From contig DASUSH010000030.1 in assembly GCA_036375215.1 (NCBI GenBank), positions 1 to 53,100 on the forward strand: a stretch of 53,100 nt of DNA, in the 5' to 3' direction. The position numbers and the translations under genes were made by a program. This DNA comes from DASUSH01 sp036375215. Lineage in GTDB: Bacteria > Actinomycetota > Thermoleophilia > Solirubrobacterales > 70-9. This document shows positions 26,684 through 34,416 of the stretch, in pieces. Below the pieces are notes generated by a model. That model was not told the origin of the DNA. It did no database searches and saw only the letters and a list, made by a program, of their open reading frames with translations. Each line of letters begins with the position of its first letter. The first letter of the stretch is position 1.

Positions 26684-27463
26684 ATGGCCGAGCTGAAGCC
26701 GCAGAAATACAAAGAGCAGCGCCCCGCGGAGCACTTCAGGCACTTCCACGAGTGGACGCGGACGCACAAGCCGGGGTGGATCTACGAGCTGGTGCGCATG
26801 ATCCTCACCCCGATCGCGCTGATCATCTACCGCACCCGCGCGATCGGCACCGAGAACATCCCCGGCGACGGCCCCTTCATCATCGCGCCGAACCACTTCT
26901 CGAACATGGACCACTTCTTCTGCGGCGTCTTCATCCGCAGGAAGATCCACTTCATGGCGAAGTCGCAGCTCTTCGGCAACCCGATCGGCGATTACATCTT
27001 CCGCGTCGGCGGCGTCTTCCCGGTGATGCGCGGCCACCGCGACGAGGAGCCGTTCATCACCGCGCGGGCGATCTTCGACCGCGGTGGCTGCGTCCTGATC
27101 TACGCGGAGGGGGGGCGCTCGCGCTCGAGCGGCCTCGGCGAGCCGAAGCCCGGCGTAGGCCGGCTGGCGCTCGAGTCCGGGGTCCCCGTGGTCCCCGCCG
27201 CGATCCACGGCTCGCGGGGCGTCCGCAACTGGAAGCGGCTCGCCTTCCCGAAGGTGACCGTCCAGTACGGCGAGCCGATGTCGTTCCCGGTCGTCGCCGA
27301 TCCGACCCGCGAGCAGCAGCAGGAGACGTCCGAGGAGATCTTCGTCCCCGTCCGGGAGATGTACGAGGCGCTCGAGGCGAAGGGCCGCCGCGGGGTGATC
27401 CGCTCGCTCAAGGACGGGATCCCCGGCGGTCCGCCGGGCGCGCCGAGCGGCGCCGAGTCGTAG
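26684..27463 (+). CDS. 1-acyl-glycerol-3-phosphate acyltransferase (PlsC-like)
   Basis: 259 residues. Acyltransferase motif I is NHFSNMD (the H-x4-D catalytic pair, about 69-75). Motif III is altered from FPEG to IYAEGGRSRS, and motif IV is VPVVPAAIHGS. A single hydrophobic segment (about 38-52, RMILTPIALIIYRT) may attach it to the membrane. It acylates lysophosphatidate or a related lipid, plausibly downstream of glycerol kinase in phospholipid synthesis. Confidence 0.88.
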   Translation: MAELKPQKYKEQRPAEHFRHFHEWTRTHKPGWIYELVRMILTPIALIIYRTRAIGTENIPGDGPFIIAPNHFSNMDHFFCGVFIRRKIHFMAKSQLFGNPIGDYIFRVGGVFPVMRGHRDEEPFITARAIFDRGGCVLIYAEGGRSRSSGLGEPKPGVGRLALESGVPVVPAAIHGSRGVRNWKRLAFPKVTVQYGEPMSFPVVADPTREQQQETSEEIFVPVREMYEALEAKGRRGVIRSLKDGIPGGPPGAPSGAES

Positions 27464-27465
27464 GC

Positions 27466-28377
27466 CTACTCGTAGCGCGCGTCGAGCGAATGCCAGTGCG
27501 CCGGGTCGTGGCCCGGCACGATCACGGCCTGCGGGTAGTTGCGGTGGAATAGCTGGAGCTCGTTCAGCGAGCGCCGCCAGCGGTGGGGATCCACCGGGAA
27601 GGGGGGAGGTGGGCCGCCCTCGAGCTGCCGCCAGGTGTAGATCGCGTCGCCGGCGATCACGAAGTCGCGGTCGCGCAGGCGGCAGATCACGCCCTGGTGG
27701 CCGGCGCTGTGGCCGGGCAGCGAGGCGAGGCGCACCGAGCCGTCGCCGAAGAGGTCGAAGGTCCGGCCGAAGTTCGCGTACGAGGTCACGTTCGGGCCTT
27801 CGTAGCTCAGGGCGCGGTAGTCGAAGACGTAGTCGAACTGCGACGGGCGGTAGCCGCGGAAGAACGGGCGGGGATCGGTCGTCGCCGCCTCCCACTCGGC
27901 GTCGGTGACGACGAATGTCGAGTTCGGGAAGGTCGCGATCCCGGAGGCGTGGTCCTGGTGGAGATGGGTGAGGACGACGAGCGCGATCCGGTTCGCGTCG
28001 AGGCCGCGCTCGCGAAGCTGGGCGGGGATGTCGTGGCCGGGCTCCACCCGGGGGCGCGCGAAGCGCGCCCAGGCGCGGCCCATGTTCTCGTGCGGGCGCG
28101 CCGCGACCGAGGAGTGCAGGCCGGTGTCGACGAGGAACGCGCCGTAGGTCGGGTGGGTGACCAGGAAGGCCGGGCACGGCACCCACCACCACTTCGAGCG
28201 CGGCACCCCGATCCCGAGCATCGCGAGCCGGCGCATGCGCTTGCCGCCGCTCGCCTCGAAGGTGCCCGGCGGCGCCTGCAGCTCGCCGCCGAGCAGGGGC
28301 TCGACGATGACCGTGGTTCCCTCGGGGCCGCCGGGAAACGGGGCCTCGAGCGGCTTCGGATCAGCGTGGACGTTCAT
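27466..28377 (-). CDS. MBL-fold metallo-hydrolase (lactonase-like)
   Basis: 303 residues. Zinc motif HLHQDHASG (HxHxDH) at about 139-146, then SLPGHSAGHQGV and VIAGDAIYTWR, with a late His in VPGHDPAHWH. The layout is like AHL-lactonase (AttM/AiiA) family members, but lactone specificity cannot be claimed. The CDS is convergent with plsC (2 bases) and divergent from the SDR. Confidence 0.85.
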   Translation of the reverse strand: MNVHADPKPLEAPFPGGPEGTTVIVEPLLGGELQAPPGTFEASGGKRMRRLAMLGIGVPRSKWWWVPCPAFLVTHPTYGAFLVDTGLHSSVAARPHENMGRAWARFARPRVEPGHDIPAQLRERGLDANRIALVVLTHLHQDHASGIATFPNSTFVVTDAEWEAATTDPRPFFRGYRPSQFDYVFDYRALSYEGPNVTSYANFGRTFDLFGDGSVRLASLPGHSAGHQGVICRLRDRDFVIAGDAIYTWRQLEGGPPPPFPVDPHRWRRSLNELQLFHRNYPQAVIVPGHDPAHWHSLDARYE

Positions 28378-28411
28378 CGCGAGATCACCCTAGGGACTAG
28401 GCTCCGCCGCC

Positions 28412-29281
28412 GTGGGCGCCGCGCTGCGATCGGAGATCTTCGCCCCCGACCTGCTCGAGGGCCAGGTCTGCATCGTCTCGGGCGCCGGCACCGGGCTCGG
28501 TCGGGCGTCGGCCCGCGAGCTCGCCGCGCTCGGCGCCACCGTCGTGGGGTGCGGCCGCCGCGCGGAGCCGATCGAGGCGGTGGCTGCCGAGATCGGCGAG
28601 GCCGGCGGCAAGGCCGAGGCGGTCGTCGCCGACATCCGCGACTCCGACGCGGTCGGCGAGCTCGTCGACGGCGTGCTCGAGCGCCACGGCCGCATCGACC
28701 TCCTCGTCAACAACGCGGGCGGCCAGTTCCTGAGCCCGGCCGAGGCGATCTCGGCGAAGGGCTTTCGCACCGTGATCGAGCTGAACGTGCAGGGGACCTG
28801 GCACATGACCCACGCGGTCGCCACCAGGGCGTTCATCCCGCAGGGCGGGGGGAAGGTCGTGAGCATGACGATCTCCCCCCACAACGGGATGCCCGGGATG
28901 GTCCACTCCGGGGCCGCGCGGGCCGCGGTCGAGAACATGATGCGCACGCTCTCGATCGAGTGGTCGCGCTTCGACATCAAGCTCTGCGCGATCGCCGTCG
29001 GCCAGTTCGACACCGAGACGCTGCGCACCAAGTACCCGCCCGAGATCTCGAAGAACGTGGCGCGCACGGTGCCGCTGCAGCGGATGGGCCGCGAGGAGGA
29101 GATGGGGTGGCTCGTCGCGTTCCTGGCGTCGCCCGCGGGGGACTTCTTCTCCGGCTGCGTGATCACCTTCGACGGAGCCCGCGACAACTGGTTCGGCGCC
29201 TGGCCGCCCGCGGTCTACGGCGACTCGGGCGAGCTTCCCGCCGAGGAGCGCAAGCCCGCGGACCAGCCGAAGAAACCGTAG
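28412..29281 (+). CDS. SDR-family oxidoreductase with altered active site
   Basis: 289 residues with a GTG start. Cofactor motif SGAGTGLGRASAREL (TGxxxGxG type) and NNAGG are present. Where classical SDRs have YxxxK the sequence reads GMVHSGAARAAVENM, so Tyr is replaced by His and Lys by Arg. Similar HxGxAK/R patterns occur in 2,4-dienoyl-CoA reductase-like SDRs, where catalysis does not need the standard Tyr. It may therefore act on an unsaturated acyl-CoA, which is inference. Confidence 0.85.
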   Translation: MGAALRSEIFAPDLLEGQVCIVSGAGTGLGRASARELAALGATVVGCGRRAEPIEAVAAEIGEAGGKAEAVVADIRDSDAVGELVDGVLERHGRIDLLVNNAGGQFLSPAEAISAKGFRTVIELNVQGTWHMTHAVATRAFIPQGGGKVVSMTISPHNGMPGMVHSGAARAAVENMMRTLSIEWSRFDIKLCAIAVGQFDTETLRTKYPPEISKNVARTVPLQRMGREEEMGWLVAFLASPAGDFFSGCVITFDGARDNWFGAWPPAVYGDSGELPAEERKPADQPKKP

Positions 29282-29401
29282 TTACCCGCAACGGGTTCGC
29301 GGGCCACTACGCATGACTTCCTGGCGCCCGCCGCCGAAACTAAGGGCAGACCGTTGCGGGTGCACATGGCGCCGTCTCAGGAGTTGCGCGGGGACGGCAG
29401 G

Positions 29402-29469
29402 GAAGAGGAGCTGTGCAGGGGAACGGCGAGGCACCACCGACCTCCGGTGCCTCGCCGGGCCTCCTCTTC
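29402..29469 (+). other. Large structured hairpin in leader/intergenic DNA
   Basis: A nested inverted repeat. The outer arms are GAAGAGGAG (29402-29410) and CTCCTCTTC (29461-29469). The inner perfect 12-bp arms CGGCGAGGCACC (29424-29435) and GGTGCCTCGCCG (29446-29457) close a 10-base loop. An asymmetric internal loop (29411-29423 against 29458-29460) separates them. It lies about 120 bases after the SDR stop and about 250 bases before the secreted-protein gene at 29717. It could be a terminator, a leader regulatory RNA or a small RNA. Confidence 0.6.
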
Positions 29470-29716
29470 GCCGGGGTTCAGCAAGCGAGACGCCCGCGTG
29501 CAGGCTTCCGAGCCGCGATCGCGCTCGACGACGGACGGTCGCCGCCGTCGGCCTTCCGCCGCCATCGTGCTCGGCGCCGGCGACATCGTCCGGTCCCGGG
29601 CGCAGCCGCGGACAACCTCCCGACTTCGAACCCGTAGTGCCGGTGGAGCCGAGCGGTCCGACTTCAGCCGACATCGGAGTGTGCCGATAGGAAGAAACAA
29701 ATCCGAAGGAGGTCCC

Positions 29717-30055
29717 TTGAAGAAGATCATCCTCGTCGCCGTCTCGATCGCGATCCTCGCCATCCCGGCGACCAGCATCGCCGCGGGCAACGCCCAAAGT
29801 GGTGCCACAGTCGGTGACTGCATCTCCGACGGCTTCTACGGCAACGAGCCGAACATCGTCCAGCCGTTCGCGGCCGGTGGTCCGGCCGAGCAGGATCCCG
29901 GCACCAAAGGGGGCCGTGTCGTGCCCTCGCAGTCCCCGGGACCCAAGGTCACGAACCCCGACGGCAGCGTTCGTGCCGGTGCCTCGGTGGGGGACATCCA
30001 TCAGGGATTCGGCGCCGGGGCGGTTCCCGCGTTCTGTCGAGCATTCACGTCGTGA
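29717..30055 (+). CDS. Short secreted protein, function unknown
   Basis: 112 residues. The start is TTG, fixed by a near-perfect Shine-Dalgarno GAAGGAGGT at 29705-29713. The N-terminus is a typical signal peptide (two Lys, then LVAVSIAILAIPATSIAAG, cleavage expected near residue 24). The mature part is small, Gly/Pro-rich, with two Cys (VGDCISDGFYG and PAFCRAF) that could form a disulfide. No family recognised. The 435 bases upstream (29282-29716) hold no other gene but contain the strong hairpin at 29402-29469, so a long regulated leader is possible. Confidence 0.75.
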   Translation: MKKIILVAVSIAILAIPATSIAAGNAQSGATVGDCISDGFYGNEPNIVQPFAAGGPAEQDPGTKGGRVVPSQSPGPKVTNPDGSVRAGASVGDIHQGFGAGAVPAFCRAFTS

Positions 30056-30117
30056 CGAAAGACGGAGCCGGCCGTCGAGTCGTCGTTGAAGCGCCCCCGC
30101 TGCGGCCGTAGTCCTGG

Positions 30118-30852
30118 ATGTCCGACGCCCATTCGGTCAAGCGCCACCTGGACGTCGACGCCGAGGGCTACGACGTCCAGATCCATCGCTTCATTCCCCA
30201 CTACGACGACATGCTCGCGACCGGAGTCGAGCTGCTCGCCGCCCTGACCGAGCCGACGGCCCGCGTGCTCGATCTGGGAGGCGGCACGGGGGCGCTCTCC
30301 GCCGCGGTTCTCGAGGGCCTTCCGCAGGCTCGCGTCACCGTGCTCGACGTCGACGGGGAGATGCTCGCCGAGGCGCGCAGGCGGCTGGCCCCGTTCGGTG
30401 ATCGCGTCAGGTTCAGCGAGGCGAGCTTTCTCGACGAGCTTCCCCCGACCGACGCGGTGGTCGCGTCGCTGGCCCTCCATCACGTCCATGACCTCGAGCG
30501 GAAGACCGCGCTTTACCGTGCCGTCCGGGCTTCGCTTGTTCCCGGCGGCGCATTCCTGAACCTCGACGCCGCCATCACCGAGGACGAGCGGCTAAGGGCG
30601 CTGCTCTTCGATCGGTGGGCGGCTCACTTGGATGCGCACGGCATCTCCGCCGCCGAGGCCCGCGGCCACTTCGCGGCGTGGGCCGAAGAGGATCGCTACT
30701 TCCCCCTGGATGCCGAGCTCGCGGCACTGCGGCGCGCCGGATTCGACCAGGTCGAGTGCTTCTGGCGCCGCGGCAGCTGCTCGATCTGCTGCGCACTGCG
30801 CGCCGCCGAGCCCTACGCGGCTCCAGCGGTGCCGAATCGAGCTCCCAGATAG
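30118..30852 (+). CDS. Class I SAM-dependent methyltransferase
   Basis: 244 residues. SAM motif I is VLDLGGGTGALSAAVLEGLP (about 50-69), motif II is VTVLDVDGEML, and the post-motif is VVASLALHHVHDLERK. The C-terminal region has a Cys pair (GSCSICCAL). It resembles small-molecule or quinone-type methyltransferases. Substrate unknown. The 133 bases after it (30853-30985) hold no gene I can support. Confidence 0.88.
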   Translation: MSDAHSVKRHLDVDAEGYDVQIHRFIPHYDDMLATGVELLAALTEPTARVLDLGGGTGALSAAVLEGLPQARVTVLDVDGEMLAEARRRLAPFGDRVRFSEASFLDELPPTDAVVASLALHHVHDLERKTALYRAVRASLVPGGAFLNLDAAITEDERLRALLFDRWAAHLDAHGISAAEARGHFAAWAEEDRYFPLDAELAALRRAGFDQVECFWRRGSCSICCALRAAEPYAAPAVPNRAPR

Positions 30853-30985
30853 TCATCCCGGTGAGATGGGGCAAGGAGTTCCGTGGAGTGCGGTGGAGTG
30901 CGGGGTCGTGCCTGAGCTTCCCCAGGTGTTGCCCACTGCCCCCTGAGATAGGTCGCAAACCGCTTGCCGGAGCCGAATCAGCCGC

Positions 30986-31813
30986 TCAGGTGGTCATGCC
31001 GGTGAACTGACCGCCGGTGACGTTGAGGATCTGGCCGTGGACGTAGTTGGAGAGCTGCGAGGCCAGGAACAGGACCGGGCCCGCGGCCTCCTCGGGCTGG
31101 GCCGGGCGGCCGAGCGGGATCGTCATCGAGGCCATCGAGCGCAGCTGCTCGGGGATCCCGAGGTCGATCTCCTCCCCGTGGGACTCCATCTTCTCGCCCT
31201 TCTCCTTCGCCTGGGTGAGGCGGGTCTCCACGAAGCCGAAGGCGACCGCGTTCGAGTTGATCTTGAACTGCCCCCACTCCTTGGCCATCGTCTTGGTGAG
31301 GCCGGTGACGCCCGCCTTCGCCGCCGAGTAGTTGGCCTGGCCGGCGTTGCCCATCGTGCCCGAGATCGAGGTGATGTTGATGATCTTGCGGAAGACCTCC
31401 TGGCCCTGGTCGCGCTCGGACTTCGCGGCTTCGCGCCAGCTCGGCGCGATCGCGCGGATCACCCGGAAGGGGACGATCGTGTGGATGTCGAGCATCGCCT
31501 GGAACTGCTCGTCGGTCATCCGGTGGACGACCCCGTCCCAGGTGTAGCCGGCGTTGTTGACCACGACGTCGACCTGGCCGAAGGCCTCGATCGCGGTCTC
31601 GACCATCTGGTCCGGCACGCCGTCCTCGGTCAGGTCGCCCGAGAAGGTCGCGGTCTCGCCGTCGATCTCCGAGGCCGCCTGCTCGGCGACGTCGCCGTCG
31701 ATGTCGTTGATCAGGACCTTCGCGCCCTCGGAAACGAAGAGCTCGGCGGTCGCCCGCCCGATCCCGCGCGCCGATCCGGTGACGATCGCGGCCTTACCCT
31801 CAAGCAGTCCCAT
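30986..31813 (-). CDS. SDR-family oxidoreductase (FabG-like)
   Basis: 275 residues. Complete classical SDR: VTGSARGIGRATAELF (cofactor loop), NNAGYTWDG, catalytic Ser in NITSISGTMG and Tyr/Lys in ANYSAAKAGVTGL. Asp at NDIDGDV suggests NAD preference. It ends LNVTGGQFTGM. Likely a 3-hydroxyacyl-CoA or 3-oxoacyl reductase, fitting the acyl-CoA dehydrogenase gene upstream on the same strand. Confidence 0.9.
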   Translation of the reverse strand: MGLLEGKAAIVTGSARGIGRATAELFVSEGAKVLINDIDGDVAEQAASEIDGETATFSGDLTEDGVPDQMVETAIEAFGQVDVVVNNAGYTWDGVVHRMTDEQFQAMLDIHTIVPFRVIRAIAPSWREAAKSERDQGQEVFRKIINITSISGTMGNAGQANYSAAKAGVTGLTKTMAKEWGQFKINSNAVAFGFVETRLTQAKEKGEKMESHGEEIDLGIPEQLRSMASMTIPLGRPAQPEEAAGPVLFLASQLSNYVHGQILNVTGGQFTGMTT

Positions 31814-31873
31814 CGGTGATGCGTCTCCCTCGTTCGGTTCGAATTCGAGGGCGGGACTCTATGTCGCGGCGGG

Positions 31874-32050
31874 CTAGAGCGCGTTGGTCACCAGGTAACG
31901 CGGGTAGCCCATCGGCGAGCGGCTCACGGTCCGCAGCGTCGGGTCCTTGCGGACGAGGGTCTCGAGCCGGCGGGCGTAGCACTCGCCGCAGCCGCAGTGG
32001 CCGGTGATCCGGCCGGTCCGCTCGCAGTGCTGAATCCGGTTCTCGCGCAT
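31874..32050 (-). CDS. Small Cys-rich protein
   Basis: 58 residues. ATG 32050 is preceded by GGAAGGAG (32057-32064) at a 6-base spacing, a strong ribosome binding site that fixes the start. The sequence has QHCERTGRITGHCGCGECY, with four Cys and two His (His 8 and His 18) in an arrangement that could bind a metal ion, then a basic C-terminus. It lies between the acyl-CoA dehydrogenase and the SDR on the same strand, so it may be co-transcribed. Family not recognised. Confidence 0.7.
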   Translation of the reverse strand: MRENRIQHCERTGRITGHCGCGECYARRLETLVRKDPTLRTVSRSPMGYPRYLVTNAL

Positions 32051-32123
32051 CTCTAGCTCCTTCCGTGGGGCCTGCCTCACCCCTCGAGACGAGTTCGGCG
32101 CGCGAAGATCACGCCCTGCTTTT

Positions 32124-33290
32124 TCAGCGCAGCGTGCGGGCGATCACGAGGCGCTGGATCTCGTTCGTGCCCTCGTAGATCTGGGTGATCTTGGCGTCGC
32201 GCATCATGCGCTCGACCGGGTACTCGTTGACGTAGCCGTAGCCGCCGAGGACCTGGACCGCCTCGGTCGTCACCCACATCGCGGTGTCGGAGGCAAACAG
32301 CTTCGCCATCGCGGAGTGCTTGCCCATGTCGCGGTCGCCCGCGTCGACCTTGGAGCAGGCGCGGTAGAGCAGCTCGCGGGCGGCGGCGGTGCGCGTCTCC
32401 ATCTCGGCGAGCTTGAACTGGATGCCCTGGAAGGCGCCGATCGGCTTGCCGAACTGCTGGCGCTCCTGCGCGTATGCGGCGGCGTAGTCGGTCGCGCCCT
32501 GGGCGATGCCCACGGCCTGGGCGGCGACGCCGAGCCGGGAGCGGTCGAGCGTGGACATCGCCACCTTGAAGCCGTCGTTCTCGGTTCCGATCAGGTTCTC
32601 CGCGGGGACGCGGACCGAGTCGAAGACCGGCTGGCCGGTGGGCGAGCCGCGGATCCCCATCTTGTGCTCGAGCTTGCCGACCGAGACGCCCGGGCGGTCG
32701 GATTCGACGATGAAGGCGGAGATCCCGCGCGAATGGCCCTCGTCCGGATTCGTCACCGCGAAGAGGATGTAGAAGTCGTTGACGCCGAGGTTGGAGATCC
32801 AGTTCTTCGTCCCCTCGATCACCCACTCGTCGCCGTCGCGGACGGCGCGGGTGCGCATCCCGCCCGGGTCGGACCCGGCGTCGGGCTCGGACAGCGCGAA
32901 CGCGGGCGTCCACTCGCCCGCGGCGCACTTCGGCAGGAAGCGCTGCTTCTGCTCGTCGGTGCCGAAGAGCCTGATCGGCAGGGTGCCGAGCTCCTGGACC
33001 ATCAGGATCAGCGCCGAGGAGGCGCAGGCGGCGGCGATCTCCTCGACCGCGATGTTCAGCATCAGCGTGCCGGTGCCGGTGCCGCCGTGCTCCTCGTCGA
33101 AGGGGAGGCCGAGCAGGTCGTGCTCGGCGAAGAGCTCGCGGATGTCGCGCGGGTACTCCGCCTTCTCGTCGATCTCGGCCGCGCGCGGCGCCACCCGCTC
33201 CCGGGCGATCTGGCGGATCGTCTCGCGGAAGTCGAGGAACTCCTGCGGCAGCGAGTACGGGGCGAGCGATTCGGTCGAGGCGGTTGCCAT
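32124..33290 (-). CDS. Acyl-CoA dehydrogenase (short/medium-chain type)
   Basis: 388 residues from ATG 33290. FAD and substrate motifs: FALSEPDAGSDPGGMRTRA, GTKNWISNLG, RQQFGKPIGAFQGIQFKLAEM, VQVLGGYGYVNEYPVERM. The catalytic base is the Glu of QIYEGTNEIQR (about residue 373), as in short- and medium-chain acyl-CoA dehydrogenases. It catalyses the first oxidation of beta-oxidation, passing electrons to ETF. Probably heads an operon with the Cys-rich protein and the SDR. Confidence 0.94.
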   Translation of the reverse strand: MATASTESLAPYSLPQEFLDFRETIRQIARERVAPRAAEIDEKAEYPRDIRELFAEHDLLGLPFDEEHGGTGTGTLMLNIAVEEIAAACASSALILMVQELGTLPIRLFGTDEQKQRFLPKCAAGEWTPAFALSEPDAGSDPGGMRTRAVRDGDEWVIEGTKNWISNLGVNDFYILFAVTNPDEGHSRGISAFIVESDRPGVSVGKLEHKMGIRGSPTGQPVFDSVRVPAENLIGTENDGFKVAMSTLDRSRLGVAAQAVGIAQGATDYAAAYAQERQQFGKPIGAFQGIQFKLAEMETRTAAARELLYRACSKVDAGDRDMGKHSAMAKLFASDTAMWVTTEAVQVLGGYGYVNEYPVERMMRDAKITQIYEGTNEIQRLVIARTLR

Positions 33291-33458
33291 CGGCCCGCAG
33301 ACTACGCGTTCGCCGACGGAAGCGAACCGGCGTGTCGCGAAGATTTCCTGTGGAATACTGGCGGCCTGGCCAAGGGGGCCTGAGGGGGCCCGTCGTGCGG
33401 GGGCGACGGCGCGGGGCCGCTCCGACGAGGGCAATCCGAACATGGGGGTATCGAACCG

Positions 33459-34286
33459 ATGAAGAAGACGACACTCGGCGTGCTCGCCGCCGTCTGCGCG
33501 CTCGCGGTCATCGCGATCGTGCCCGCGGCCGCGTCCGCCACCCACGACGCCGACCGGCCGATCCACCCCGGGGTGATGACGTTCACCGACGGCGCCCAGT
33601 GCACATCGAACTTCGTGTTCCGCGACGGCGGCGGCACGTACATCGGCCAGGCCGCGCATTGCTCCGGCACCGGCGGCGCGACCGAGACGAACGGCTGCGA
33701 TTCGGGCTCGCTCCCGCTCGGAAGCGCCGTCGAGGTCGACGGCGCCACCCGGCCGGGCACGCTCGTCTACAACTCGTGGATCGCGATGCAGCAGGCGGGC
33801 GAGACCAATGACGACGCCTGCGCGTACAACGACTTCGCGCTGGTGCGGATCGACCCCGCCGACGCCGGCCGGGTCAACCCGACCGTTCCCGGCTTCGGCG
33901 GCCCGCAGGGCGTCGGCGGCTCGGGCGCCGCGCTCGGCGACACCGTCTACTCGTACGGCAACTCGTCGCTTCGGGGCGGGGTGACGAAGCTGAGCCCGAA
34001 GCAGGGCGTCGTCGTCCAGAGCGAGGGCAACGGCTGGAGCCGGACCGTGTACACCGTCACGCCGGGCGTCCCCGGTGACTCCGGCAGCGGGTTCATGGAC
34101 GGGTCGGGCCGGGCGATCGGCACGCTGAGCACGCTCCAGGTGCTCCCCGTAGCCGGCTCGAACGGCGTCGGCGACCTTGCCAGCGAGCTTGGCTACGCGC
34201 GAAGCCACGGCTTCGGCGGGCTCGCCCTCGTCAACGGCGAGACGGCGTTCACCCCGGACCTGTTCCAGGCGATCATCAACTCGTAG
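33459..34286 (+). CDS. Secreted trypsin-like (S1 family) serine protease
   Basis: 275 residues. Signal peptide with LAAVCALAVIAIVPAAASA, cleaved near residue 27. The catalytic triad is readable: His 67 in IGQAAHCSG, Asp 125 in YNDFALVRID and Ser 208 in GVPGDSGSGFMD. A Cys pair brackets the His region. No propeptide of the streptogrisin kind and no C-terminal domain, so it is a minimal single-domain secreted protease. A hairpin terminator follows at once. Confidence 0.88.
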   Translation: MKKTTLGVLAAVCALAVIAIVPAAASATHDADRPIHPGVMTFTDGAQCTSNFVFRDGGGTYIGQAAHCSGTGGATETNGCDSGSLPLGSAVEVDGATRPGTLVYNSWIAMQQAGETNDDACAYNDFALVRIDPADAGRVNPTVPGFGGPQGVGGSGAALGDTVYSYGNSSLRGGVTKLSPKQGVVVQSEGNGWSRTVYTVTPGVPGDSGSGFMDGSGRAIGTLSTLQVLPVAGSNGVGDLASELGYARSHGFGGLALVNGETAFTPDLFQAIINS

Positions 34287-34314
34287 CCCGGGCCTCCGGG
34301 CGGAGTCGAAGCGA

Positions 34315-34343
34315 CGGCGGCGCGCCCTCGGGGCGCGCCGCCG
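34315..34343 (+). terminator. Hairpin after the protease gene
   Basis: A perfect 13-bp GC inverted repeat (34315-34327 pairing with 34331-34343) with a 3-base loop starts 28 bases after the protease stop. There is no T-run. It lies between convergent genes and may end transcription from either side. Confidence 0.65.
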
Positions 34344-34345
34344 CA

Positions 34346-34414
34346 GAGGGGTCTGACCCCAAAGGGTCAGGTCGACCTGCCACCTGAGGGGTCTGACCCC
34401 AAAGGGTCAGGTCG
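34346..34414. repeat. Paired 29-base direct repeat, copy A
   Basis: Two identical units (34346-34374 and 34386-34414) repeat with a 40-base period. Each begins GAGGGGTCTGACCCC, goes on AAAGGGTCAGGTCG, and contains the palindrome GGGGTCTGACCCC. The unit also folds as TGACCC/GGGTCA across the AAA. It ends 2 bases beyond the stop of the acyl-CoA dehydrogenase at 34417. A near-identical pair is at 49929-49996. Confidence 0.9.
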
Positions 34415-34416
34415 GT

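Noticed and set aside
31836..31850. GGTTCGAATTC resembling a tRNA T-loop
   Set aside because: No acceptor stem, anticodon arm or D-arm can be placed around it. It is in a 60-base gap between genes.
34346..34414. Possible CRISPR-like repeat
   Set aside because: Only two units with an 11-base constant spacer and no cas genes. The spacer is almost the same at the second locus, so it is part of the element.
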